From assembly GCF_015594925.2 (NCBI RefSeq), contig NZ_CP087591.1, forward strand, positions 1,178,001 to 1,242,000: a DNA stretch of 64,000 bases, written 5' to 3'. Origin of the DNA: Vibrio sp. VB16. GTDB taxonomy: Bacteria; Pseudomonadota; Gammaproteobacteria; Enterobacterales; Vibrionaceae. The notes beneath the pieces are model-generated. The model was given only the letters and a program-made list of their open reading frames with translations. It searched no databases and was not told where the DNA came from. Shown piece by piece: positions 25,666-33,473 of the stretch; positions within the stretch are counted from its first letter, which is position 1; each line of letters begins with the position of its first letter. The translations under genes and the position numbers were made by a program.

Positions 25666-26529
25666 TCACTCCGTGAATTGATGTGCGGCACCTAATAGGC
25701 AAGCATCGTGACTTCCGCTTGCCGCGACAACGCCCACACGAAATGGCGCAGGACGATTACCTATTTCAATTTGTACTCGGGATAGGTAACCTTCTGCTAA
25801 GCCAACTCCACCCCCTAGAACGATGATATCCAGATCTAAGCTGGCTTTTAGATTGCAACAAAGTGTCGCTATCGCCTTTGCACTCGATTGAATGATGGAT
25901 TTAGCCTGAGCATTATTACTGGCCATAGAGAATAGCTCAATGTTGGTTATGTCAGGTGAAATGACGTTTTTCGCTACCTTATTTATTGCCGTTCCGGAAG
26001 CAATAGCTTCAACGCATCCCTTTTGACCGCAACCACATTCATGACCATTTTGGTCAATCACCATATGGCCGATATGCCCGGCAAAATTGTTCGCTCCCTT
26101 GTGAAGCTGCCGATTCAATACCAGTCCACCACCAACACCGGTAGATACGGTGATGTAAGCCATATTCTGAACGCTGTCATTGAGCTGCAAAAACTCAAAC
26201 CACGCTGCGGCTTGTGCATCATTTAGCATGGTGACAGGGAGGACAGTGAGCGCGGTTAATGCATGATGCAAAGGGAAGGGTGTTGGAAAAGAGAGCGTAT
26301 CAGGATTAATGGCCGTGATACCCTCTGATGTTACTAAGCCAGTTGTGGATACGCCGATGCGGTCAACTCTTGATAGCCAATGATGGCATTCATCTACAAT
26401 GGCTTTAGCGAACTGTTCAGCAGAACGGACTTTAGGTGTCGGGATTTGCCTGCGTTCCTTCAGTTCTCCTCCCGTTACTAAACCAAGAGCGATTTTGGTT
26501 CCACCAATGTCGATAGCTAGCGTATTCAT
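25666..26529 (-). CDS. nanK: N-acetylmannosamine kinase
   Basis: A 287-residue ROK-family sugar kinase that phosphorylates ManNAc released by sialic acid lyase. The nucleotide-binding LAIDIGGTKIALGLV starts the protein. The catalytic Asp is in MLNDAQAAAWFE, and the ROK zinc motif appears as GHECGCGQKGCVEA (His plus three Cys). Length is that of E. coli NanK (291). It is one base downstream of nanE and 7 bases before nagA, so the three are one transcript. NagK is the main alternative by sequence, but context favours NanK. Confidence 0.92.
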   Translation of the reverse strand: MNTLAIDIGGTKIALGLVTGGELKERRQIPTPKVRSAEQFAKAIVDECHHWLSRVDRIGVSTTGLVTSEGITAINPDTLSFPTPFPLHHALTALTVLPVTMLNDAQAAAWFEFLQLNDSVQNMAYITVSTGVGGGLVLNRQLHKGANNFAGHIGHMVIDQNGHECGCGQKGCVEAIASGTAINKVAKNVISPDITNIELFSMASNNAQAKSIIQSSAKAIATLCCNLKASLDLDIIVLGGGVGLAEGYLSRVQIEIGNRPAPFRVGVVAASGSHDACLLGAAHQFTE

Positions 26530-26530
26530 T

Positions 26531-27229
26531 TTAACGTACCTCTGCTGATTGTGTCGCCGAGTTAAACCAATCAGTCACTATTTCTAATCGTGTTATTGCG
26601 GAACCAACAGTAACGGCAACCGCGCCATTTTCGATCGCCTTAGCGGCAAGCTCAGGCGTATTATAACGACCTTCGGCCATAGTGAAGAACCCTGCCTGAG
26701 AAAATTGCCTAACGAGCTGAAGATCGGGTTCGGTCGGTTCAGTGTCACCGCAATAGCCTGACAATGTCGAACCGATGATATCCACACCGTGGTTGTGTGC
26801 CCAAACCCCATCCTCAAAGCAAGAACTGTCTGCCATCGCGAAGCATCCGGAGTTTTTGATCGCGGTGGCAATATGTTCTCTTGATTCTGGTCTTTTTCTG
26901 TCCGTGGCATCAAAAGCAATAATCGTCGCTCCGGCATTTGCCAAAGCATCAACATCGGTTACAAATGGAGTGATACGCACTGGGCTATCGTCCAAATCTC
27001 GCTTAACAATAGCAATAATTGGGATATTAACCGCCTTAGCGACAGCCGTTACGTTCTCTGCCCCTTCTATTCTTAGTCCTTTTGCTCCAGCTTGCTCTGC
27101 CGCAATGGCCATGGCGACGATGAACTCGGTTTTCTCGAGTGGGCTGCCAGGTACGGGTTGTATAGAGACAATAGTTTGTTTATGCAGAATCTTCTTTAAT
27201 TCATTGATTTTTAAGTTTTTATTTTTCAT
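26531..27229 (-). CDS. nanE: N-acetylmannosamine-6-phosphate 2-epimerase
   Basis: A 232-residue TIM-barrel epimerase converting ManNAc-6-P to GlcNAc-6-P. I start at ATG 27229 (MKNKNLKIN), which has GAGG 5 bases upstream; the reading frame extends 41 codons further into the promoter, but that stretch is unlike the family. Conserved blocks include IVSIQPVPGSPLEK, GAKGLRIEG, IPIIAIVKRD (catalytic Lys), and FTMAEGRYNTPELA with GAVAVTVGSAITR near the end. First gene of the minus-strand nan operon, divergent from siaP. Confidence 0.94.
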   Translation of the reverse strand: MKNKNLKINELKKILHKQTIVSIQPVPGSPLEKTEFIVAMAIAAEQAGAKGLRIEGAENVTAVAKAVNIPIIAIVKRDLDDSPVRITPFVTDVDALANAGATIIAFDATDRKRPESREHIATAIKNSGCFAMADSSCFEDGVWAHNHGVDIIGSTLSGYCGDTEPTEPDLQLVRQFSQAGFFTMAEGRYNTPELAAKAIENGAVAVTVGSAITRLEIVTDWFNSATQSAEVR

Positions 27230-27486
27230 TGCTGCCTCATAATATATTATTTTTATAAGGAAATATGTGACAAAAATCGTGGCGATACATAGCCTACTAA
27301 CCGAGCAAATACATTCATTTGATGAAATATTGCCCGTGATCACATTTCCCATATTCTATAATTGAAAAAATTCTTCATCGACATGATAATCCATAACGAA
27401 GATTTTTTTCAAACAAAATAAAATATTTTTTCAAAAAGTTTGAGAGACGTTAAACTTACATTGTGAAAGGAACAAAAGGGAACCAT
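27230..27486. promoter_or_regulatory. Divergent nanE/siaP control region with putative NanR box
   Basis: The 257-base space between nanE and siaP. It contains AAATATTTTTTCA at 27421-27433, and the identical 13-mer occurs at 33387-33399 upstream of nanM, with a 12-base near copy at 33357-33368. GATTTTTTTCAAAC around 27401-27414 is similar. The A/T tracts could instead be promoter UP elements. The shared box between two sialic acid promoters makes an RpiR-type NanR operator plausible. Confidence 0.45.
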
Positions 27487-28452
27487 ATGAAAACCATGAA
27501 CAAGATATCAATAGCACTATTAGCACTAGGTTGTGCTGCTTCTGCTAACGCCGCGATGAAACTAAAGATGGGTATGCAACCGTCTGTTGGTTCGGTTGAA
27601 TATAACTCAGCCGTTGTATTGGCCGACACACTAAAAGAGCTTAGCGGTGGAGAAATTGAATTAGCAATTTATCCTAGTGCTCAACTGGGTGATGACCGTG
27701 CAATGATGCAACAAGTAACAATGGGTGACCTTGACTTTACTTACGCTGAATTTGGCCGTGTTGGTTTGTGGCTTCCACAAGCTGCAGCCGTCATGCAACC
27801 TTATGTTATAAAAGATTATGACCATATTCGCCGCGTATTTAATAGTCCTTGGGGCTTGGATATACGTAAAGAGATGCTAGACAAATTCCAATGGCGTGCT
27901 CTTGATACATGGTACAACGGTACTCGTCAAACAACCTCTAATCGCCCTCTTAATAAAATTGAAGACTTCAAGGGTCTGAAATTACGCGTACCAAATGCAA
28001 AATCTCTATTGAGCTATGCAAAATACTCGGGTGCTTCTCCAACACCTATGGCGTTCTCTGAAGTCTATTTAGCGTTGCAAACCAACGCGGTTGACGGTCA
28101 GGAAAACCCATTACCAACGATTAAAGCAATGAAGTTCTATGAAGTTCAGGCGAACTTGGCGATGACTAATCACGTCGTTAATGACCAAATGGTTATTATG
28201 TCTGACGTAACGTGGAATAAGCTTTCAGAAGAACAACGAGGATTTGTGACCAAAGCGGTAGAAAAAGCAGGCGCAGCACATACGAAAACAGTTCAAGATC
28301 AAGAAGCAAGCTTAGTCGCTTTCTTTGAGTCTCAGGGTGTTACCGTTTCTTACCCAGACCTAACTCCGTTCCGTGAAGCAATGAAGCCTTTATACAAAGA
28401 GTTTGATGAAGAAATTGGTCAGCCAGTTATTGATAAAGTTGCTAATATGTAA
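27487..28452 (+). CDS. siaP: Sialic acid TRAP transporter solute-binding protein
   Basis: A 321-residue periplasmic binding protein with signal peptide cleaved after ANA (residue 22). I start at ATG 27487; a GTG eight codons earlier sits in the leader. The sequence follows V. cholerae SiaP closely in memory: MKLKMGMQPSVGSVEYNS, AQLGDDRAM, WYNGTRQTTSNRPLN, KLRVPNAK and NAVDGQENPLPTIK. Arg147 and Arg167 (mature 125 and 145) match the two arginines that hold the Neu5Ac carboxylate. It delivers sialic acid to SiaQM. A 10-bp stem-loop directly follows and probably raises SiaP levels relative to the membrane subunits. Confidence 0.96.
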   Translation: MKTMNKISIALLALGCAASANAAMKLKMGMQPSVGSVEYNSAVVLADTLKELSGGEIELAIYPSAQLGDDRAMMQQVTMGDLDFTYAEFGRVGLWLPQAAAVMQPYVIKDYDHIRRVFNSPWGLDIRKEMLDKFQWRALDTWYNGTRQTTSNRPLNKIEDFKGLKLRVPNAKSLLSYAKYSGASPTPMAFSEVYLALQTNAVDGQENPLPTIKAMKFYEVQANLAMTNHVVNDQMVIMSDVTWNKLSEEQRGFVTKAVEKAGAAHTKTVQDQEASLVAFFESQGVTVSYPDLTPFREAMKPLYKEFDEEIGQPVIDKVANM

Positions 28453-28491
28453 CCCCCCGTTACATACATAACTTATTGAGTTGTTGAAACT

Positions 28492-28514
28492 GAGCTGTCG
28501 AATATCGGCAGCTC
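28492..28514 (+). other. Intercistronic stem-loop siaP/siaQ
   Basis: GAGCTGTCGA (28492-28501), loop ATA, TCGGCAGCTC (28505-28514): 10 base pairs with one G-T. It ends just before the siaQ ribosome site (GGAG 28516-28519). There is no U tract, so it is more likely an mRNA-stabilising or translation-modulating element than a terminator. Confidence 0.6.
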
Positions 28515-28526
28515 TGGAGCATTAAA

Positions 28527-29033
28527 ATGTTAGGTAAGATTTTTAAAAATATTGAAGAGATTATAACGGTACCTTTAATGATTATCTTGTTGTGTTTATT
28601 GACATGGCAGATAGTTACTCGGTGGCTACTGAATGATCCTTCGCTTTGGAGTGAAGAACTCGCTCGCGTCCTTTTTATGTATATGTCGTTAATAGGCTGC
28701 GCGACTGCTATCAAACACAGTTCGCATGTCAAAATAACTTACTTTTCAGACAAGCTGCCTGAAAAGATCAAACTGTGGTTGATAATGAGCCTAGAGTTGG
28801 CCGTATTAGCCTCGATAATCGTCATTATTGTTCTTGGTTATCAGCATGTTCAACGCACTGCTTTTTTTGAACTGATCACGTTAGGTATCTCATCGAAATG
28901 GATGAACTACAGTCTTCCAATCGGGGGACTATTTATGGTTGTGCGTCAATTGCAGAACCTATCTGATATCGCACGTTCAATTAAAAATTGTGGCGTATCA
29001 GCATCCAAAGACTCACAGATAACGGAGAGGTAA
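28527..29033 (+). CDS. siaQ: Sialic acid TRAP transporter small membrane subunit
   Basis: A 168-residue DctQ-family protein with four hydrophobic segments. Family motifs W-Q-I-V-T-R-W (near residue 30) and SEELARVLFMYMSLIG are present. It pairs with SiaM and receives Neu5Ac from SiaP. In Haemophilus the two membrane subunits are fused, whereas here they are separate as in V. cholerae. GGAG 8 bases before the ATG supports the start. siaM begins 6 bases after its stop. Confidence 0.93.
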   Translation: MLGKIFKNIEEIITVPLMIILLCLLTWQIVTRWLLNDPSLWSEELARVLFMYMSLIGCATAIKHSSHVKITYFSDKLPEKIKLWLIMSLELAVLASIIVIIVLGYQHVQRTAFFELITLGISSKWMNYSLPIGGLFMVVRQLQNLSDIARSIKNCGVSASKDSQITER

Positions 29034-29039
29034 TCAATC

Positions 29040-30323
29040 ATGGCAGGTTCTATTTTTGGCTGGCTGGCTCTTCTCTTTGCAGGGATGCCAGTAGGATTTT
29101 CATTGATGTTCGTTGCGATTGCTTTTTTGGTATTAACCAACAGCACAGGCATCAACTTTGCCGCTCAGCAGATGCTTGGTGGTATCAACAACTTCACACT
29201 ACTCTCAGTACCATTTTTTGTTCTTACCGGACATTTAATGAATAGTGCGGGTATAACAGAGCGTATTTTTAACTTTGCTAAATCCCTCGTTGGACATGTG
29301 ACAGGAAGCTTGGGGCACGTAAATATCATGGCAAGTTTGTTGTTTTCAGGTATGTCAGGGTCAGCACTCGCTGATGCCGGAGGTTTAGGCCAGCTTGAAA
29401 TCAAATCAATGCGAGACGCAAAATATGATGATGACTTTGCCGGTGGCTTAACGGCGGCATCTTGTATTATTGGGCCTCTCGTTCCCCCGTCAATTCCATT
29501 GGTTATCTATGGGGTGGTGTCTAATACCTCCATAGGTGCACTGTTTTTAGCGGGTGCGGTTCCTGGGCTGTTATGCGCGGCTGCGTTGATGGTGATGAGT
29601 TATGTCATCTGTAAAAAGCGCGGTTATATGACACTGCCCAAAGCCAGTTGTCGTGAACGTTTTATCTCTTTTAAAGAAGCGTTTCTTTCACTTTTGACAC
29701 CGATCATTATCATTGGTGGCATCTTTTCCGGTAAATTCACACCAACAGAAGCGGCCGTCGTTTCCTCTTTATACGCGTTATTCTTAGGTGTTGTGGTTTA
29801 CAAACAACTTACGCTCAAAATGTTTGTCGATGTTTTAAAAGAGACGATTAACACGACGGCAGTGGTTGCGCTTATGGTGATGGGCGTAACGGTCTTTGGT
29901 TGGATAGTAGCGCGTGAACAGCTTCCTCAAATGATGGCTGATTACTTCTTGACCATCAGTGATAACCCGTTAATTTTACTCTTGCTTATCAACTTGTTAT
30001 TGCTTTTCTTAGGCACATTTATTGAATCACTGGCTCTATTATTATTGCTGGTTCCATTTTTAGTTCCTGTTGCGGCAGCGGTCGGAATTGACCCGGTTCA
30101 CTTCGGTGTTATGGCAATATTGAACCTAATGATTGGGATATTAACCCCGCCTATGGGAATGGCATTGTACGTTGTTTCTCGTGTCGGTGATATTCCATTC
30201 CATGTCTTGACTCGTGGTGTTATACCGTTATTGGTACCACTGTTTGTTGTGTTGTTTTTGGTGGCGGTATTCCCTCAGATTACGCTATTCCTTCCTGAAC
30301 TATTGTTGGACTACGGTCAATAA
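29040..30323 (+). CDS. siaM: Sialic acid TRAP transporter large membrane subunit
   Basis: A 427-residue DctM-family channel with about 12 hydrophobic segments, the sodium-coupled elevator part of the SiaPQM system. Typical blocks are SVPFFVLTGHLMNSAG, LLFSGMSGSALADAGGLG, CIIGPLVPPSIPLVIYG, GGIFSGKFTPTEAAVVSSLYA and IGILTPPMGMALYVVSR. It begins 6 bases after siaQ. A perfect 10-bp stem-loop stands between it and nanA. Position and SiaP identity make the Neu5Ac substrate well supported. Confidence 0.94.
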   Translation: MAGSIFGWLALLFAGMPVGFSLMFVAIAFLVLTNSTGINFAAQQMLGGINNFTLLSVPFFVLTGHLMNSAGITERIFNFAKSLVGHVTGSLGHVNIMASLLFSGMSGSALADAGGLGQLEIKSMRDAKYDDDFAGGLTAASCIIGPLVPPSIPLVIYGVVSNTSIGALFLAGAVPGLLCAAALMVMSYVICKKRGYMTLPKASCRERFISFKEAFLSLLTPIIIIGGIFSGKFTPTEAAVVSSLYALFLGVVVYKQLTLKMFVDVLKETINTTAVVALMVMGVTVFGWIVAREQLPQMMADYFLTISDNPLILLLLINLLLLFLGTFIESLALLLLLVPFLVPVAAAVGIDPVHFGVMAILNLMIGILTPPMGMALYVVSRVGDIPFHVLTRGVIPLLVPLFVVLFLVAVFPQITLFLPELLLDYGQ

Positions 30324-30358
30324 ACGAACGCGATTAAAGTTAAAAAAGCATCTTATTC

Positions 30359-30382
30359 AGTCAGGGTAAATATACCCTGACT
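30359..30382 (+). other. Intercistronic stem-loop siaM/nanA
   Basis: AGTCAGGGTA (30359-30368), loop AATA, TACCCTGACT (30373-30382): a perfect 10-bp hairpin 35 bases after siaM and 25 bases before nanA. The following bases (ATTCAAAAATC) contain no U tract, so partial attenuation or an RNA-processing/stability role is more likely than full termination. Confidence 0.6.
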
Positions 30383-30407
30383 ATTCAAAAATCTAGGATT
30401 AATTAGA

Positions 30408-31298
30408 ATGAAAAAACTACAAGGCTTAATTGCTGCTCCACACACGCCATTTGATACCAATAACAAAGTCAATTTCTCAGCCATTGACCAGATAGCGGAG
30501 CTACTTGTTGCACAGGGCGTTAAAGGTGCATACGTTTGTGGTACAACCGGCGAAGGTATCCACTGTTCTGTAGAAGAGCGCAAAGCGGTTGCTGAGCGTT
30601 GGGTTAAAGCGGCAGATGGTAGGCTCGATCTTATCCTACATACGGGTGCGCTCAGTATTGTTGATTCATTAGACCTAACTCGCCATGCTGAAACACTCGA
30701 TATTTTTGCGACGTCAGCAATTGGTCCGTGTTTCTTTAAGCCGGGAAGTGTTGAAGATCTCGTCGATTATTGTGCGCAAATTGCCGCAGCGGCACCGTCA
30801 AAAGGATTCTATTATTACCATTCGGGCATGTCGGGCGTAAATCTCGATCTGGAACAATTCCTGATTCAAGGTGATAAGCGTATACCAAATCTATTTGGGG
30901 CTAAATTCAATAACTCTGATCTATACGAATATCAACGCTGTGTTCGTGTTGCTGGTGGTAAATTCGACATTCCATTTGGTGTTGATGAGTTCTTACCTGC
31001 AGGCCTAGCAGTTGGTGCGGTTGGTGCGGTTGGTAGTACATACAACTACGCGGCGCCATTGTACTTAAAAGTGATTGAAGCCTTCAATGCGGGCAAGCAA
31101 GATGAAGTCGCTCGTTTGATGGATAAAGTTATTGCCATTATCAGAGTATTGGTTGAGTACGGTGGTGTTGCTGCAGGTAAAGTGGCTATGCAATTACACG
31201 GTATCGATGCCGGTGACCCTCGCACACCAATTAAATCGCTAACAGCGGTGCAGAAAGCCGATGTATTGGCAAAACTACGTGATATTGATTTTCTGTAA
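30408..31298 (+). CDS. nanA: N-acetylneuraminate lyase (Vibrio/Haemophilus-type)
   Basis: A 296-residue class I aldolase of the DHDPS/NAL superfamily that splits Neu5Ac into ManNAc and pyruvate. LIAAPHTPFD starts the barrel; CGTTGEG (44-50) binds the pyruvate carboxylate; Tyr137 in FYYYHSGMSG and Schiff-base Lys166 in FGAKFNNSD are in the expected places; GVDEFLPAGLAVGAVGAVGSTYNY closes the active site. The pattern is of the V. cholerae/eukaryote-like branch rather than E. coli. It lies downstream of the SiaPQM genes, upstream of a second lyase-like gene. Confidence 0.95.
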   Translation: MKKLQGLIAAPHTPFDTNNKVNFSAIDQIAELLVAQGVKGAYVCGTTGEGIHCSVEERKAVAERWVKAADGRLDLILHTGALSIVDSLDLTRHAETLDIFATSAIGPCFFKPGSVEDLVDYCAQIAAAAPSKGFYYYHSGMSGVNLDLEQFLIQGDKRIPNLFGAKFNNSDLYEYQRCVRVAGGKFDIPFGVDEFLPAGLAVGAVGAVGSTYNYAAPLYLKVIEAFNAGKQDEVARLMDKVIAIIRVLVEYGGVAAGKVAMQLHGIDAGDPRTPIKSLTAVQKADVLAKLRDIDFL

Positions 31299-31532
31299 AC
31301 GTCCTTTTGTAGAAAACATATAGAAACCTGAACTGAGATACTCAGGGTTTTAAATGCTGGTTCTGACACATTCGTTCTCCCAAGAAGAGATCGTCAGAAA
31401 GGAACCAGCATTGAACACGTACGTCATCCTAATGTTTACAATAAACAAGATGATTTTATTACGAACAAGATCAAAGGAAATGCACCACTACTTTAATAAG
31501 TACATTATTTTATTAAAAACGCCGGGGTAAAA
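31299..31532 (+). other. nanA/nanA2 spacer with stem-loops
   Basis: A 234-base spacer. AAACCTGA (31324-31331) pairs with TCAGGGTTT (31342-31350, one bulge) and is followed by TTAAA, a weak terminator. Next AATGCTGGTTC (31353-31363) pairs perfectly with GAACCAGCATT (31402-31412), and the adjoining TGAC/GTCA can extend the stem past a small bulge. The enclosed 38 bases run open in frame with the arms but show no known protein. Confidence 0.5.
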
Positions 31533-32402
31533 ATGCAAGGAATATACCTGCCATTAATGACGCCATTTCTTACACATGGAGAGCTCGCTCTCGATAAGAT
31601 TGAAGCGATGGTAGAGCACCACCTTAAACAGGGTGTCCATGGATTCTACGTGGGTGGAAGTTCATCAGAATGTTTTATGATGTCGCTAGAAGAACGACAA
31701 GCAGTATTGAAAGTGGTCTCTCGTATCGTCAATAATCGAGTGCCACTCATTGCCCATGTTGGCGCCATTTCTTTGCATGACGTTAGAATATTGATTGAAT
31801 GCGTGGCGAATGAATCGTACCAAGCCATATCGGCGACACCGCCGTTTTACTATGCGTTCACTAGGCAAGAAGTGGCTCAGTATTATAAAACCATAGCGAC
31901 TATTTCGCCGCTTCCTCTTCTTTTATACAATATTCCTGGAACCACAGGCGTGAGTTTTAGCCATCAAGAACTATTTGATCTGTCTTCTTTGGATAATGTT
32001 ATTGGTATAAAACATACCACTAACGATATGTTTTTTATCGAAAGACTGAGAGCAAGAGATTCGAAATGCGTCATATTCCACGGTGAAGACACGATGTTAG
32101 TGAATGGCCTACAGATGGGCGCGAGTGGAGGGATAGGAAGCACCTATAATCTGATGTCGAAACAGTATGTCGATATCTATAATTCGATGTTGAAAGGTGA
32201 CGTTGAAAACGCGATGCAACTTCAACATGAAGTGAATGAAATCACAGAGCGTTTGGTAAAGGTCGGTATTTATCAGGGTATAAAGTTTGCGATGAAAGAA
32301 CTGGGTATTGACTATGGTGAGTGTCGAGAGCCCTTTATGCCCCTTAGTGATCTTAATAAGCAGCTGATGACCCAGATGCTAGACAAAATACAACATAGTT
32401 AG
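31533..32402 (+). CDS. Second N-acetylneuraminate lyase-like aldolase (E. coli-type branch)
   Basis: A 289-residue DHDPS/NAL-superfamily protein different from the first lyase. Tyr132 (LLYNIPGTTGV) and Schiff-base Lys160 (VIGIKHTTND) are intact. The carboxylate loop reads GGSSSECF (41-48) where the E. coli lyase has GGSTGE, so two loop positions differ. FYYAFTRQE and GGIGSTYNLMSKQY match the E. coli NanA pattern (FYYPFS, GGIGSTYNIMGWRY). It could act on Neu5Ac with different kinetics or on a modified sialic acid or related keto acid. It has its own upstream hairpins and is followed by the regulator gene 61 bases later. Confidence 0.8.
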   Translation: MQGIYLPLMTPFLTHGELALDKIEAMVEHHLKQGVHGFYVGGSSSECFMMSLEERQAVLKVVSRIVNNRVPLIAHVGAISLHDVRILIECVANESYQAISATPPFYYAFTRQEVAQYYKTIATISPLPLLLYNIPGTTGVSFSHQELFDLSSLDNVIGIKHTTNDMFFIERLRARDSKCVIFHGEDTMLVNGLQMGASGGIGSTYNLMSKQYVDIYNSMLKGDVENAMQLQHEVNEITERLVKVGIYQGIKFAMKELGIDYGECREPFMPLSDLNKQLMTQMLDKIQHS

Positions 32403-32463
32403 TGCCAATGTATGTGTGCTCTGTTATTTTAATGATGTATAAAAAATCAATTATGAGGCCATT

Positions 32464-33297
32464 GTGAATTCGCCTAAAAATCTATTAGTTCGGTTGCGTT
32501 CTAACATCGAACCTTTAAGTAAGAAACTAAGAATTGTTGCGAACTATGTATTAGAAAATGCGTACGATGTACAGTTTCAAACGATAACCGAACTGGCTCG
32601 AAATACCCAAACCAGTGAAGCCACGGTTGTGCGTCTTTGTCGAGATTTAGGCTATAAAGGGTATTCTGATTTTCGAATGGCCTTAGCGGTTGATGTCAGT
32701 CAGGTTGCCCGAGATACGGCGGAGCCGAGTGACGGTGACATCTGCGACATGTCTGCTCAGAGTGCTATCGCAAGCTTACAAGATACGGCTAAGTTGATTG
32801 ACCGAAAATCGATGAAGCGGATATGTGAGTTGATTCATCATGCTCAATTTATAAGCTGTGTCGGTGTAGGTGCATCGAGCATTGTTGGACGTTACTTGGC
32901 TTTTCGCCTGATTAGAATCGGCAAAAGAGTCACCGTGTATGAGGACACACACTTAGCGGCCATGAATGCGGCGCGTTGCAGCGAAGGTGACTTGTGGATC
33001 TCTGTATCCAGTTCTGGTTCAACGAAAGAAGTTATCCACGCGGCGAAGCAAGCGTACAAGCGCCATGTTCCAGTGGTGACGTTAACCAATATTAGTCATA
33101 GCCCCTTATCCGCCATATCTACTGAAATGTTAGTGGCTGCTCGTCCTGAGGGGCCATTGACCGGCGGTGCATTTGGCTCGAAAGTAGGCGCATTGTTGTT
33201 GGTTGATGTATTGGTGAACTCTCTGCTAGAGACTTATCCTGAATACTCTGAATCAGTGCGAGAAACCGCAGAAGTTGTCATGCCTTTAATGAGTTAG
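32464..33297 (+). CDS. nanR: RpiR-family regulator with SIS domain, NanR-like
   Basis: A 277-residue regulator. The N-terminal helix-turn-helix is seen as TITELARNTQTSEATVVRLCRDLGYKGYSDFRMAL (in order), the RpiR signature. The SIS domain follows with FISCVGVGASSIVGRYLAFRL and LWISVSSSGSTKEVIHAAKQA, the sugar-phosphate-binding loops. In Vibrio the RpiR-type NanR senses ManNAc-6-P and controls nan genes; the position inside this cluster supports that role. It starts at GTG 32464 behind GAGG. A terminator follows, and nanM has its own promoter with copies of the putative operator. Confidence 0.88.
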   Translation: MNSPKNLLVRLRSNIEPLSKKLRIVANYVLENAYDVQFQTITELARNTQTSEATVVRLCRDLGYKGYSDFRMALAVDVSQVARDTAEPSDGDICDMSAQSAIASLQDTAKLIDRKSMKRICELIHHAQFISCVGVGASSIVGRYLAFRLIRIGKRVTVYEDTHLAAMNAARCSEGDLWISVSSSGSTKEVIHAAKQAYKRHVPVVTLTNISHSPLSAISTEMLVAARPEGPLTGGAFGSKVGALLLVDVLVNSLLETYPEYSESVRETAEVVMPLMS

Positions 33298-33314
33298 TTG
33301 CCTGACGGTATTGT

Positions 33315-33340
33315 AAAAACTCATCATTCGATGGGTTTTT
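33315..33340 (+). terminator. Terminator after the NanR-like gene
   Basis: AAAAACTCATC (33315-33325) and GATGGGTTTTT (33330-33340) pair with one G-T across a 4-base loop, and two more T's follow at 33341-33342. It closes the siaP-to-nanR transcript 17 bases after the stop. Confidence 0.85.
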
Positions 33341-33356
33341 TTAGCATTTAAGATAA

Positions 33357-33399
33357 AAATATTTTTTATTGTTACATTGATCAAAGAAATATTTTTTCA
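33357..33399. promoter_or_regulatory. Putative NanR boxes in the nanM promoter
   Basis: AAATATTTTTTA (33357-33368) and AAATATTTTTTCA (33387-33399) are 30 bases apart. The second is identical to 27421-27433 in the nanE/siaP region. They precede the nanM ATG by 75-117 bases. TTGATCAAAG lies between them. Confidence 0.45.
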
Positions 33400-33473
33400 T
33401 AGATCGATAATGTGCACGAACCAAAAAAACGAATCATAAAGAAACAATAGGTTTAAATAAGGACATTAGAGTA

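Noticed and set aside
27230..27352. 41-codon N-terminal extension of NanE
   Set aside because: It occupies the divergent promoter and is unlike the NanE family; ATG 27229 has GAGG in front.
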